Assembly: GCA_037190175.1 (NCBI GenBank)
Contig: JBBCJM010000218.1
Location: 1 to 42,154, forward strand
Source: JBBCJM01 sp037190175
GTDB taxonomy: Bacteria; Pseudomonadota; Alphaproteobacteria; Rhodobacterales; Rhodobacteraceae
Direction: 5' to 3'
Length of the DNA: 42,154 nucleotides
Shown: one piece after another, positions 7,460 through 17,083 of the stretch
Layout of the letters: each line of letters opens with the position of its first letter
Position numbering within the stretch: position 1 is the first letter of the stretch
Program-made: the position numbers and the translations under genes
The notes under the pieces: model-generated
Database searches by the model: none
The model's input: the letters and a program-made list of their open reading frames with translations, nothing else
What the model was told of the DNA's origin: nothing

Positions 7460-8409
7460 CGGCGCGGGGCCCAGGGCGCCGGGCGGCTGCGGTCGAAGCG
7501 GTAGAAGAGGTTGGGCTCCGACACCAGATAGATCGCCCCGTCCGGGCCGATGGCCACGCCCTCGGCCTGCGGGACGGCGCGGTCCAGCCCGTGCCAGCCG
7601 CGCCAGAGCGGCATCAGGCTGACCGCCTCGCCGGCCGGCGAATATTCCGCCAGCGCCGAGGTCTCGTGGCTGAGGAGCAGCAGGTTGCCGGTGGGGTCGT
7701 GCACGGTCAGCGAGGACAGATCCGCCACCGCATGGCCCAGCGCCGAGGCCGGGCGCCATTCCCGCACGGTGACGCCCAGCCCCCGGCCCCCGACCGCGGC
7801 GTCCAGCCCGCCGATCGACAGCACCCGCACCGGCCACATCTCCTGCGCCAGCATCAGCCGGCCGGCGCGCTGGTCCCAGGACACGCCTTCGAAACCCATG
7901 TTGTCGAAGGCGCCGAGGTCCAGCGTCAGGAAGGGCTGGGCGTCCAGGTCGATTTCGGCGGTGTCGGGGCCGATCTCGACCCAGGACAGGCGATGCCGTC
8001 CCTCGTCCACCACGATGAAGCGGTCGCCCTCGACATGGGTGATGCCTTCCACATCCGCGGCCCCGGTCAGCGCGATGCGGCGGATCAGCCGGCCGTCGGC
8101 CGAGATCTCGGCCAGTTCCGGCGGACGGTTGATCGCGGTGAAGAGCGTGCCGGTGTCGGCGCTGAAGGTGAGGCCCGAGACGTTCTGGTCGAGCCCCGCG
8201 ATGGGCCGCGCCTCGATCCCCGCGCGGTAGAAGGGCAGCCACAGCCCGCGTTCCTGCCACTCGGCCCCGGCGCCCCGCATGGCCAGCGCGTGCAGCCCCA
8301 GCCCGACCAGCCCCCTCGCCCAGGCCAGCGCGCCGAGGACCAGCGCGAGCGCCAATGCCCAGCGCAGCCAGCGACGGCGGCGGGGAACGGGGGCAAGGAC
8401 GGCGGTCAT
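7456..8409 (-). CDS. SdiA-regulated (YjiK-like) beta-propeller protein, membrane anchored
   Basis: The 317-residue protein begins with a basic stretch and one hydrophobic helix (about residues 12-35), then a periplasmic domain. That domain has repeated propeller-type blades: NVSGLTFSADTGTLFTAIN, ADVEGITHVEGDRFIVVDEG, NMGFEGVSWDQRAGRLMLAQ, AEGVAIGPDGAIYLVSEP. This is the pattern of the SdiA-regulated/YjiK family and of phytase-like esterase domains. Those families are poorly understood; some members bind calcium. No enzymatic residue can be assigned here with confidence. It stands alone, convergent with the small membrane protein at 7088 and 74 nt downstream of glyA on the same strand. Confidence 0.8.
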   Translation of the reverse strand: MTAVLAPVPRRRRWLRWALALALVLGALAWARGLVGLGLHALAMRGAGAEWQERGLWLPFYRAGIEARPIAGLDQNVSGLTFSADTGTLFTAINRPPELAEISADGRLIRRIALTGAADVEGITHVEGDRFIVVDEGRHRLSWVEIGPDTAEIDLDAQPFLTLDLGAFDNMGFEGVSWDQRAGRLMLAQEMWPVRVLSIGGLDAAVGGRGLGVTVREWRPASALGHAVADLSSLTVHDPTGNLLLLSHETSALAEYSPAGEAVSLMPLWRGWHGLDRAVPQAEGVAIGPDGAIYLVSEPNLFYRFDRSRPAPWAPRR

Positions 8410-8483
8410 CCGGCCCCCGCGGTTCGATCAAGGCAAGTTTCGGCTACGAATGCCAACTTTCACCCTGTGGACAGATTGCAGGA

Positions 8484-9779
8484 TCACAAGGACGGATAGA
8501 GCGGATACCGGGCGCAGAGCGCCGCGACCTCGGCCTTCACCGCCGCTTCCACCGCGCCGTTGCCCGCCTCGCCGTTCGCCGCCAGCCCGTCGACCACCTG
8601 CACGATCCAGCGGGCGATCTGGCGGAACTCGGGCTCGCCGAAGCCGCGGGTGGTGCCGGCGGGGGCGCCCAGGCGGATGCCGCTGGTCACGAAGGGTTTT
8701 TCGGGGTCGAAGGGCACGCCGTTCTTGTTGCAGGTGATATGCGCCCGGCCCAGGGCGGCCTCGGCGGCCTTGCCGGTGACCTTCTTGGGCCGCAGGTCGG
8801 CCAGGCACAGGTGGTTGTCGGTGCCGCCCGACACGATGTCGATGCCGCCCTTCATCAGCTCGTCCGCCATGGCGGCGGCATTGGCCTTCACCTGCCGGGC
8901 ATAGTCCTTGAACTCCGGCCGCAGGGCCTCGCCAAAGGCCACCGCCTTGGCCGCGATCACATGCATCAGCGGGCCGCCCTGCAGCCCGGGGAAGACCGCA
9001 GAGTTGATCTTCTTCGCCATCTCCTCGTTGTTGGTCAGGATCATCCCCCCGCGGGGGCCGCGCAGCGACTTGTGGGTGGTGGTGGTCACCACATGGGCAT
9101 GGGGCAGGGGCGAGGCATGGACGCCGCCGGCCACCAGGCCCGCGATATGCGCCATGTCGACCATCAGCCAGGCCCCGATCTCGTCGGCGATGGCGCGGAA
9201 GGCCGCCCAGTCCCATTCCCGGGAATAGGCGGTGCCGCCGGCCAGGATCAGCTTCGGCCGGTGCTCCAGCGCCTTGGCGCGCACGTCCTCCATGTCCAGC
9301 CGCTGGTCCTGCTGGCGGACGCCATAGGAGACCACCTTGAACCACTTGCCCGACATGTTGACCGGCGAGCCATGGGTCAGGTGGCCGCCCGAATTGAGGT
9401 CCAGCCCCATGAAGGTGTCGCCGGGCTGGAGCAGCGCCAGGAACACCGCCTGGTTCATCTGCGACCCGGAGTTGGGCTGCACATTGGCGAAGCGGCAGTC
9501 GAACAGCTGCTTCGCCCGCTCGATGGCCAGTGTCTCGGCCACGTCCACGAACTGGCAGCCGCCATAGTAGCGCTTGCCCGGGTAACCTTCGGCGTATTTG
9601 TTGGTCAGCACGGAACCCTGGGCCTGCAACACCGCCAGCGAGACGATGTTCTCCGATGCGATCAGCTCGATCTCGTCGCGCTGGCGGCCCAATTCGGCGG
9701 TCACGGCGGCGGCGAGGTCGGGGTCGCGGCTGGCAAGGCTCTCGGTGAAGAAGCCGGGGTCGCGGTGGGCTGCGGTCAT
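8484..9779 (-). CDS. glyA: Serine hydroxymethyltransferase
   Basis: GlyA is the cytosolic PLP enzyme that interconverts serine and glycine while passing a one-carbon unit to tetrahydrofolate. The 431-residue length is normal. SENIVSLAV near residue 42, the YAEGYPGKRYYGG loop, and VTTTTHKSLRGPRGG with the PLP lysine at about residue 237 are all present. ATG 9779 follows a GGAG-like purine patch. Metabolically it links to gcvTHP at the left of the window, since the two systems together move one-carbon units between glycine and serine. No glycine riboswitch was seen in the 142-nt gap to nadK. Confidence 0.97.
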   Translation of the reverse strand: MTAAHRDPGFFTESLASRDPDLAAAVTAELGRQRDEIELIASENIVSLAVLQAQGSVLTNKYAEGYPGKRYYGGCQFVDVAETLAIERAKQLFDCRFANVQPNSGSQMNQAVFLALLQPGDTFMGLDLNSGGHLTHGSPVNMSGKWFKVVSYGVRQQDQRLDMEDVRAKALEHRPKLILAGGTAYSREWDWAAFRAIADEIGAWLMVDMAHIAGLVAGGVHASPLPHAHVVTTTTHKSLRGPRGGMILTNNEEMAKKINSAVFPGLQGGPLMHVIAAKAVAFGEALRPEFKDYARQVKANAAAMADELMKGGIDIVSGGTDNHLCLADLRPKKVTGKAAEAALGRAHITCNKNGVPFDPEKPFVTSGIRLGAPAGTTRGFGEPEFRQIARWIVQVVDGLAANGEAGNGAVEAAVKAEVAALCARYPLYPSL

Positions 9780-9921
9780 GGCGGTCTCCTGCGGGGGGTT
9801 GCGTTCCCATAGACGAGGCCGGGCGGCGGCGGAAGGGCGGAAAGTGCCGCAAGGGCGAAGGGGTTGCGCCCGCACCGCCCGGGGGGCAAGACTGCGCGCG
9901 GTGGCCGGGGGGAGAGACCGA

Positions 9922-10674
9922 ATGCGCATCGCCTTTCTGGCCAGTCCGGTGCCCGCGGCGCAGGCCGCGCTGGCGGCGCTGACCGCCCGGCACGGGCAAT
10001 CTGACCCCGAGGGGGCAGAGGTGATCGTGGCGCTGGGCGGCGACGGCTTCATGCTCCAGACCCTGACCGGGCACAGGGGCCTGCCGGTCTACGGGATGAA
10101 CTGCGGCACGGTGGGGTTCCTGATGAACTCCTACAGCGCCGAGGGGCTGGAGGAGCGGATCGCCGCGGCGCAGGAAGAGGTGCTGAACCCGCTGGCCATG
10201 CAGGCCGAGGCGGCGGACGGGACCTTGCACGAGGCGCTGGCGATCAACGAGGTGAGCCTGCTGCGCGCCGGCCCGCAGGCGGCCAAGCTGCGCATCCTGA
10301 TCGACGGGCGCGAGCGGCTGGCGGAGCTGGTCTGCGACGGGGCGCTGGTGGCGACGCCCGCGGGCTCCACCGCCTACAACTATTCCGCGCACGGGCCGAT
10401 CCTGCCGATAGGCTCCGCGGTGCTGGCGCTGACCGCGGTGGCGGCCTTCCGCCCCCGGCGCTGGCGCGGGGCGCTGCTGCCGCAATCCGCCGAGGTGCGC
10501 TTCGAGGTGCTGGAGCCCGAGAAACGCCCGGTGATGGCCGATGCCGACAGCCGCCAGTCGGTGCGCCGGGTGCGGGCGGTGACCGTGCGCTCGCAGGAGG
10601 ACGTGCGCCACCGCATCCTGTTCGACCCCGGGCACGGGCTGGACGAGCGGCTGATCCGGGAACAGTTCGTGTAG
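9922..10674 (+). CDS. nadK: NAD kinase
   Basis: NadK phosphorylates NAD to NADP using ATP (or polyphosphate). The 250-residue protein is the short alphaproteobacterial type. It has the family GGDG motif (VALGGDGFMLQTL), the conserved NE pair (ALAINEVSLLR) and the nucleotide-binding ATPAGSTAYNYSAHGPILP. ATG 9922 follows GGGGGGAGAG at suitable spacing. It is divergent from glyA and ends one base before the stop of the convergent toxin gene, so the two genes abut with no gap. Confidence 0.94.
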   Translation: MRIAFLASPVPAAQAALAALTARHGQSDPEGAEVIVALGGDGFMLQTLTGHRGLPVYGMNCGTVGFLMNSYSAEGLEERIAAAQEEVLNPLAMQAEAADGTLHEALAINEVSLLRAGPQAAKLRILIDGRERLAELVCDGALVATPAGSTAYNYSAHGPILPIGSAVLALTAVAAFRPRRWRGALLPQSAEVRFEVLEPEKRPVMADADSRQSVRRVRAVTVRSQEDVRHRILFDPGHGLDERLIREQFV

Positions 10675-11082
10675 TCAGGGCGCGATCACCCGCACGGTGG
10701 GGAAATAGGTCTCGTACCGGCCCCTGTCCCGCGTCAGCAGCCCATGGCCGCGCACCGCCGCATGGGCGCCGATGTAGAAATCCGGCAGCGGCGAGGATCG
10801 CGCCCCGCCCCGGCGGCGATAGGCCAGCCAGGCCTTGCCGGCCAGGAATCCTGCCTCCCAGGGCAGGTCTTCGCGATGGAACAGGGAAGCGGGCAGCAGC
10901 CGGTCGAGATCCTCGATGCGGCTGAAGGCGACCGAGACTTCGGCGTAGATCAGCGGGTTGATCAGCAGTTGCCGCCCCCGGCCGACACGCCCCAGCGCCT
11001 CGGCCGACCATTCGCCCCAGGCCGGATCGTCCGTGGCGATGTCGATCAGGATGTTCGCGTCGACCAGGACAGCCGGCATCAC
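10675..11082 (-). CDS. vapC: PIN-domain toxin ribonuclease (VapC family)
   Basis: This 135-residue PIN domain protein is the toxin of a type II pair and should cleave RNA when freed from its antitoxin. The acidic residues typical of the fold are visible: Asp in LVDANILID near the start, Glu in IYAEVSVAF, Asp in LPDFYIGAH and Asp in LLTRDRGRYETYFP. The start is GTG 11082, overlapping the antitoxin stop (GTGA), or the adjacent ATG 11079. Both imply translational coupling with the antitoxin, as usual for these systems. The RNA target cannot be told from the sequence. Confidence 0.88.
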   Translation of the reverse strand: MMPAVLVDANILIDIATDDPAWGEWSAEALGRVGRGRQLLINPLIYAEVSVAFSRIEDLDRLLPASLFHREDLPWEAGFLAGKAWLAYRRRGGARSSPLPDFYIGAHAAVRGHGLLTRDRGRYETYFPTVRVIAP

Positions 11083-11318
11083 CCGGCGCCGCGGGTCAGC
11101 GCCATGATGCTTTCCGTCGTCATGCCCGTATCGGCCTTGCCGCGCAGGCGGGCGATGGCGGCGGCCAGCGCCGGATCGGCGGGCTGCTCGCGGCGGCGGG
11201 CGACGCGCACCACCCCGTCGTCGCCGATGGTGAACTCCAATTCGGTGCCGGGCAGGAAGCCCGCGCGTTCCCGGATCGCCTGCGGGATGGTGACCTGGCC
11301 CTTGCTGGTGATGCGCAT
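11079..11318 (-). CDS. vapB: AbrB/MazE-type antitoxin
   Basis: The 79-residue protein starts with a swapped-hairpin DNA-binding domain: MRITSKGQVTIPQAIRERAG, then FLPGTELEFTIGDDGVVRVAR, the SpoVT/AbrB signature. The C-terminal 35 residues have low complexity (PADPALAAAIARLRGKAD...) and should wrap the toxin. The start ATG 11318 follows GGAGGGCGTC. It is first in the operon, with a palindromic operator a few bases upstream, so the antitoxin-toxin complex probably represses its own promoter. VapB is used as a family label; subfamily names vary. Confidence 0.88.
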   Translation of the reverse strand: MRITSKGQVTIPQAIRERAGFLPGTELEFTIGDDGVVRVARRREQPADPALAAAIARLRGKADTGMTTESIMALTRGAG

Positions 11319-11328
11319 GACGCCCTCC

Positions 11329-11351
11329 GGTATTACCGGCAATGTAATACC
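11329..11351. promoter_or_regulatory. Palindromic operator of the vapBC pair
   Basis: GGTATTAC (11329-11336) and GTAATACC (11344-11351) are perfect 8-bp inverted arms around CGGCAAT. The site lies 10-33 nt upstream of the antitoxin ATG and is markedly A/T-rich compared with its surroundings. Position and symmetry fit the autoregulatory operator bound by AbrB-type antitoxins. Confidence 0.7.
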
Positions 11352-11371
11352 GAAGGGCCGGGGAGGCAACG

Positions 11372-11997
11372 CTACGGCTCCGGCCGGTAGCCGGCGAAGG
11401 CTTCCGCGGCCTCGGCGATCTCGGCCTCGGTCAGCAGCACCGGGCCGCCGAGGGGGGCCGAGAGCACCACCTGCCGGGCCAGTTCCTCCATCTCCAGGGC
11501 CAGCCATTCGGCGCGGGCCAGCGTGGCGGCGGCGGTGACCATGCCGTGGTTGGCCAGCAGGCAGCCGAGCCGGCCCTGCATCGCCTGCACCGCGGCCTCC
11601 GACAGTGCGGCGGACCCATAGCGCGCATAGGGGGCGAGCCGGATCTCCGGCCCCCCGAAGGCCGCGATCATGTAATGCGCCGGCGGGATCGGGCGGCGGG
11701 CCACGGCCAGGACGGTGCAGTAGGGCGCATGGGTGTGGACCACCGCGTTCAGCTCCGGCCGCGCCCGGTAGAGGTCGCGGTGCAGCCGCCATTCGGAGGA
11801 GGGCTTCAGCGGCCCGTCCCACCCCCCCTCGCCGGAGAGCGGCATCAGGGCGATCTGCCCCGCCTCCAGCGCCTCGGCCGGCACAGCCGAGGGGGTGATC
11901 AGCATCGCCTCGCCCACCCGCACCGAGACATTGCCCGAGGCGCCGCGGTTCAGCCCCGCCGCGGCCAGCCGGCGGACGCAGGCGGCAATCTCGTCCC

Positions 11998-12001
<4 letters not shown>
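11372..12001 (-). CDS. Class II aldolase, probably acting on 5-(methylthio)ribulose 1-phosphate
   Basis: The 209-residue protein belongs to the class II aldolase/adducin family. Its likely zinc site and base are E70 (KPSSEW), H89 and H91 (VVHTHAPY) and H152 (ANHGM). The spacings 19, 2 and 61 equal those of fuculose-1-phosphate aldolase (E73, H92, H94, H155), and as I recall are shorter in APIP/MtnB dehydratases. With mtnA directly upstream (ATGA overlap), I infer it cleaves methylthioribulose 1-phosphate or 5-deoxyribulose 1-phosphate to dihydroxyacetone phosphate plus an aldehyde, the so-called DHAP shunt. MtnB-type dehydration is the alternative. No mtnC, mtnD or mtnW genes are in the window. 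Confidence 0.8.
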
Positions 12002-13065
<1,064 letters not shown>

Positions 13066-13219
13066 CCCCGGCCTCCGTTTCGGGGCAGCATGACCGGGCG
13101 CGGTCCCGGCGGCAAGCGCCCGGCATCCCGGACCCCGCGACCCCCCGCACCCTTGACTTGCCCCCGGCCGCCCGGCACCTGTATGCGCCTCGGCCAAGAC
13201 CAACGGAGTGCCCGCGCCC

Positions 13220-14566
13220 ATGTCCATCCCCCAATCCGGCGGCGGGCCGATCGAGTCGTTCGCGCAGCTGGCCGACTACATGGCGGCCGGCTGCAAGCCC
13301 GCCTCGGCCTTCCGCCTGGGCACCGAGCACGAGAAGTTCGGCTGGCTGACCGACAGCGGCGCGCCGCTGCCCTATGACGGACCCCGCTCGATCAGCGTGC
13401 TGTTCCAGGGGCTTGCCGAGAGGTTCGGCTGGCTGCCGGTCCTCGAGCAGGAGCGTGTGATCGGCCTCACCCGCAACGGCGCCAACATCAGCCTGGAGCC
13501 CGGGGGGCAGTTCGAGCTGTCCGGCGCGCCGCTGGCCTCGGTGAACGAGACCGCGGCGGAGCTCGACAACCATCTGGACGAGCTTCGCCAGATCGCCGCG
13601 CCGCTGGGGATCGGCTTCTTCGGCATGGGGGCGGCGCCCGTCTGGCGGCACGAGGACATGCCGGTGATGCCTAAGGGGCGCTACCGGCTGATGACCGAAT
13701 ACATGGGCCGCGTGGGCACCCACGGCACCCAGATGATGTACCGCACCTCGACCGTGCAGGTGAACCTGGACTTCGGCTCCGAGGCCGACATGGTGCTGAA
13801 GCTGCGGGTGGCGCTGGCCCTGCAGCCGGTGGCGACCGCGCTCTTCGCCTCTTCCCCCTTCTTCGAGGGGCGCGAGAACGGGCATCGGTCCTGGCGCAGC
13901 CGGATCTGGCGGGGGCTGGACGACAGCCGCACCGGGATGCTGCCCTGGGTCTTCGAGGCGGGCATGGGGTTCCAGCGGTACGTGGACTGGGTGCTGGACG
14001 TGCCGATGTACTTCGTCTACCGCGACGGCGCCTATCTCGACGCCCGCGGCCAGAGCTTCCGCGATTTCCTGGCCGGGCGGCTGCCGGCGCTGCCGGGCGA
14101 GAAGCCCACGCTCAGCGACTGGGCCGACCACATGACCACCGTGTTCCCCGAGGCGCGGGTGAAGCGGTATATCGAGATGCGGGGGGCCGATGCCGGCCCG
14201 CGCGACCACCTGGTGGCGCTGCCGGCCTTCTGGACCGGGATCATGTACCACCCGCCCGCGCTGGAGGCCGCCTGGGATCTGGTGAAGGGGCTTTCCGCCG
14301 AAACCCGCGAGGGGCTGCGGGTGGCGGCTTCCGAACGGGCGCTGGCGGGCGGGGCCGGCGGCCTGCGGCTCATCGACCTGGCCCGGCAGGCGGTGGCGCT
14401 GGCGGATCAGGGCCTGCGCGCCCGGGGGCTTCAGGAGGAACGCTGGCTCGCGCCGCTGCACGCGCGGGTGGAACGCGGCGCCTCGCTGGCCGACGACCTC
14501 CTGGCCCGCGCCCATGGCCCATGGGGGGGCGACCTGACGCGCGCCTATGCCGAGCTTGCGCTCTGA
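13220..14566 (+). CDS. gshA: Glutamate-cysteine ligase, plant/alphaproteobacterial type
   Basis: The enzyme joins glutamate and cysteine with ATP in the first step of glutathione synthesis. At 448 residues it belongs to the GSH1-like GCS2 group found in plants and alphaproteobacteria, not the E. coli type. FRLGTEHEKFGW (residues 31-42) carries the conserved glutamates, and RYRLMTEYMGRVGTHGTQMM, STVQVNLDFGSEADM and SRIWRGLDDSRTGMLPWVF are family signatures. ATG 13220 follows GGAG at 13205-13208; an in-frame GTG at 13208 overlaps that site and is unlikely. The 3' end overlaps pdeM by 20 nt, so gshA, pdeM and the thioesterase form one operon. Confidence 0.95.
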   Translation: MSIPQSGGGPIESFAQLADYMAAGCKPASAFRLGTEHEKFGWLTDSGAPLPYDGPRSISVLFQGLAERFGWLPVLEQERVIGLTRNGANISLEPGGQFELSGAPLASVNETAAELDNHLDELRQIAAPLGIGFFGMGAAPVWRHEDMPVMPKGRYRLMTEYMGRVGTHGTQMMYRTSTVQVNLDFGSEADMVLKLRVALALQPVATALFASSPFFEGRENGHRSWRSRIWRGLDDSRTGMLPWVFEAGMGFQRYVDWVLDVPMYFVYRDGAYLDARGQSFRDFLAGRLPALPGEKPTLSDWADHMTTVFPEARVKRYIEMRGADAGPRDHLVALPAFWTGIMYHPPALEAAWDLVKGLSAETREGLRVAASERALAGGAGGLRLIDLARQAVALADQGLRARGLQEERWLAPLHARVERGASLADDLLARAHGPWGGDLTRAYAELAL

Positions 14567-15242
14567 GGGCCATGAACTGCACCTGGGGGGCGCGGCGCTG
14601 GTCCTGCTGCCCTCCGGCGGGCTCTGGTGGGCCGCGGCGCGGACCTATGCGGCGGGCGACCTGCATCTGGGCCGCTCCGGCCGGCTGGCCCGGCGGGGCG
14701 GCGCGCTGCTGCCGCCCTACGAGACCGAGGCGACGCTGGAGCGGCTGGACGCCGATATCTCCGCCCTGTCTCCCGCAAGGGTGATCTGCCTGGGCGACAC
14801 CTTCGACGACAACGCCGCCGAGGCCGAACTGGCCGAGGCGCACCGGCTGTGGCTGGCCCGGCTGATGGCGGGGCGGGAATGGATCTGGATCGCCGGCAAC
14901 CACGACCCCGGGCCGCTGTCGCTGGGGGGCAGCCACTTGGCCGAATGGCGCGCCGGGGGGCTCTGCTTCCGCCACATCGCCGATCCGGGCTGCGGCGAGG
15001 CCGAGATCTCCGGCCACTACCACCCCCGCGCCCGGCTGCCCGGCGCGGCGCGGCCGGCCTTCGTGACCGACGGGCGGCGGCTGATCCTGCCGGCCTTCGG
15101 CGCCTATACCGGCGGGATGGCAGCCGACGCGCCCGAGATCGCCGGGCTGATGGGGCCGGCCGCGGTGGCGGTGATGGTGGGGGCGCCGATGCTGCGGCTG
15201 CCCCTGCGGCGCGACCCCGACCTGCGCAGGGGCCGGCGATGA
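14547..15242 (+). CDS. pdeM: Metallophosphoesterase, PdeM-like DNA-damage endonuclease
   Basis: The 231-residue protein is a calcineurin-type phosphoesterase. In order it has GDLHLG, LLPPYETEATLERL, CLGDTFDD (GDxxD metal motif), GNHDPG and GHYHPRA (GHxH). LLPPYET and the general layout match the family annotated as ligase-associated DNA damage response endonuclease PdeM. In many bacteria that gene sits with an Lhr-type helicase, an ATP-dependent ligase and an exonuclease; none of those is in this window. The start ATG 14547 lies inside the end of gshA. Assignment to PdeM rather than another small phosphoesterase is fairly secure; the biological role here is not. Confidence 0.82.
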   Translation: MPSLRSEGHELHLGGAALVLLPSGGLWWAAARTYAAGDLHLGRSGRLARRGGALLPPYETEATLERLDADISALSPARVICLGDTFDDNAAEAELAEAHRLWLARLMAGREWIWIAGNHDPGPLSLGGSHLAEWRAGGLCFRHIADPGCGEAEISGHYHPRARLPGAARPAFVTDGRRLILPAFGAYTGGMAADAPEIAGLMGPAAVAVMVGAPMLRLPLRRDPDLRRGRR

Positions 15243-15658
15243 CCGACATCGACCGCCGCATCCGCGAGAGCTTCGCCCGCCAGACGCTGATGGCGACGCT
15301 GGGGGCCGAGGTGGTCCGCGTGGCCGCGGGCGAGGTGGAGATCGCCGCCCCCATCCTGCCCGGCGCCCGCCAGCAGCACGGCGCCGGCCACGGCGGGCTG
15401 ACCTTCGCCTTGGCCGACACCGCCGCCGGCTATGCCGCGCTGACCCTGATGCCCGAGGGGCGCGAGGTGATGCCGGCCGAGGCCAAGAGCAACCTGATGG
15501 CGCCCGCCCGCGGCGAACGCCTGATCGCCCGCGGCCGGGTGGCCCGCGCCGGCCGCCGGCTGGTGGTGGTGACCGCCGAGGTGGTGGCGCTGGAGGACGG
15601 CCGCGAGACCGCGGTGGCGCTGATGCAGGGCACGATGGTGGCGGTGGACCCGGGCTGA
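15239..15658 (+). CDS. PaaI-type hotdog-fold thioesterase
   Basis: The 139-residue protein is a hotdog thioesterase of the PaaI/YdiI group, which hydrolyse acyl-CoA. The HGAGHGGLTFALADTAAGYA helix, with the catalytic Asp-type position following GG, and the EAKSNLMAPARGERLIARGR strand match that group. It is coupled to pdeM by an ATGA overlap. No phenylacetate catabolic genes are nearby, so a phenylacetyl-CoA role is not implied; it may clear non-productive acyl-CoA more generally. Confidence 0.85.
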   Translation: MTDIDRRIRESFARQTLMATLGAEVVRVAAGEVEIAAPILPGARQQHGAGHGGLTFALADTAAGYAALTLMPEGREVMPAEAKSNLMAPARGERLIARGRVARAGRRLVVVTAEVVALEDGRETAVALMQGTMVAVDPG

Positions 15659-15664
15659 CGCGCC

Positions 15665-16108
15665 TCAGAGGCTGGCGGTATCCAGCCAGATCGTCACCGG
15701 CCCGTCGTTGGTCAGGCTCACCGCCATGTCGGCGCCGAACTCGCCCAACGCGGTGGGCACGCCCAGCGCCCCGAGCGCCGCGGCGAAGCGGCGCCACAGC
15801 GCCTCGCCCTCCGCCGGCGGGGCGGCGGTGGAAAAGCCGGGGCGGTTGCCGCGCAGGTCGGCGGCGAGCGTGAACTGGCTGACCACCAGTGCCGCCCCGC
15901 CGGTATCCAGCACCGAGCGGTTCATCTTGCCCGCCCCGTCGCGGAAGATGCGCAGTTTCGCGATTTTGGCGGCCAGCCGCTCCGCCTCGGCCTCGCCGTC
16001 GCCCGCCATGGCGCAGAGCAGGATCATGAGCCCGGGGCCGATGGCGCCGACCTCGCGCCCCGCCACCGCCACCCGGGCGGCGGAGACGCGCTGGACCACC
16101 GCCCTCAC
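15665..16108 (-). CDS. dtd: D-aminoacyl-tRNA deacylase
   Basis: Dtd removes D-amino acids (and glycine from tRNA-Ala) that were wrongly attached to tRNA. The 147-residue protein has the standard start (MRAVVQRVSAARVAV), the SQFTLAADLRGNRPGFSTAA segment with the SQFT motif, and the C-terminal NDGPVTIWLDT motif in which the Gly-Pro pair forms the chiral filter. The start is GTG 16108, overlapping the kinase stop (GTGA). It is convergent with the thioesterase, 6 nt apart. Confidence 0.95.
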   Translation of the reverse strand: MRAVVQRVSAARVAVAGREVGAIGPGLMILLCAMAGDGEAEAERLAAKIAKLRIFRDGAGKMNRSVLDTGGAALVVSQFTLAADLRGNRPGFSTAAPPAEGEALWRRFAAALGALGVPTALGEFGADMAVSLTNDGPVTIWLDTASL

Positions 16109-17025
16109 AGCTCCTGCGCCCAGGGCGGGTTGGCGCCGGGGCGGCTGACGGTGACCGCCGCGGCCCTCGTGCCCAGGCTCAGCGCCGCGTCGATGGCGGC
16201 ATCGGGCAGGGCGGCCAGCGCGGGCTTCGTCAGGCAGCCCGCGCGGTGCAGCGCGGCCAGCGCGCCGGCGTTGAAGGTGTCGCCCGCGCCCACGGTATCG
16301 GCCACCGTCACCTTCGTCGCGGCCTTGAGCCGGTCCTGCGTGGCGGTGATGCCGCGCGCGCCCTTGGCGCCCTCGGTCACCAGCACCAGCTTCGGCCCCC
16401 GCGCCAGCAGCCCGCGGGCCAGCGCCGCGACCTCTCCCGGCCCCTCCAGCCAGTGCAGATCCTCGTCGGACAGCTTCACGATGTCGGCCCGGGCCAGCAT
16501 CCCGTCGATCCGGGCGCGATAGGCGGGCTCGTCGGTGATGAACCCGGGGCGGATGTTGGGGTCCAGCATGGTGACCCGCACCCCCGCCTCGCGCGCCATC
16601 AGCGCGGCATAGGTGGAGGCCGCGGGGTCGTTCACCAGGCTGATGCCGCCGAAGAACAGCGCCTGCACGCCCTCGGGCAGCGCCGGCAGGTCCTGCGCCG
16701 ACAGCATCCTCCCCGCGGTATTCTCGTCATAGAAGGCATAGCTCGCCTGCCCCTCGACCAGCGTCACGAAGGCCAGCGTGGTGGGCCGGGCGGAGCGGGC
16801 GCAGAGCGAGGTGTCGACCTGCGAGGCCGCCAGCGTGCGCTCCAGCATCGCCCCGAAGAGGTCGGTCGAGAGCCCCGAGAAGAACCCTGCCGGCGCGCCC
16901 AGCCGCCCCAGCGCGATGGCGGTGTTGAAGACCGCGCCGCCGGCTTGGGGGGCGAATGCAGGCTCGCCCGCCGCCGTTTCCCGCGGCAGCATGTCGATCA
17001 GCGCCTCGCCGCAGCAGAGAATCAT
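16105..17025 (-). CDS. PfkB-family sugar kinase, probably fructokinase
   Basis: The 306-residue cytosolic kinase has the PfkB signatures: AGGAVFNTAIALGRLGAPAG near the N-terminus for sugar binding and VADTVGAGDTFNAGALAAL near residue 250 with the catalytic Asp of GAGD. CGEALIDMLPRE and DPNIRPGFI resemble bacterial fructokinases. Other ribokinase-family substrates cannot be excluded, because no transporter or sugar isomerase adjoins. It overlaps dtd by 4 nt and should be cotranscribed with it, although the two functions look unrelated. Confidence 0.87.
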   Translation of the reverse strand: MILCCGEALIDMLPRETAAGEPAFAPQAGGAVFNTAIALGRLGAPAGFFSGLSTDLFGAMLERTLAASQVDTSLCARSARPTTLAFVTLVEGQASYAFYDENTAGRMLSAQDLPALPEGVQALFFGGISLVNDPAASTYAALMAREAGVRVTMLDPNIRPGFITDEPAYRARIDGMLARADIVKLSDEDLHWLEGPGEVAALARGLLARGPKLVLVTEGAKGARGITATQDRLKAATKVTVADTVGAGDTFNAGALAALHRAGCLTKPALAALPDAAIDAALSLGTRAAAVTVSRPGANPPWAQEL

Positions 17026-17083
17026 GACGCTCCCCCCGTTTCGGGCGATGTTAGCGCCAGCGGCGGCGGCCTGCCACGGGGGC

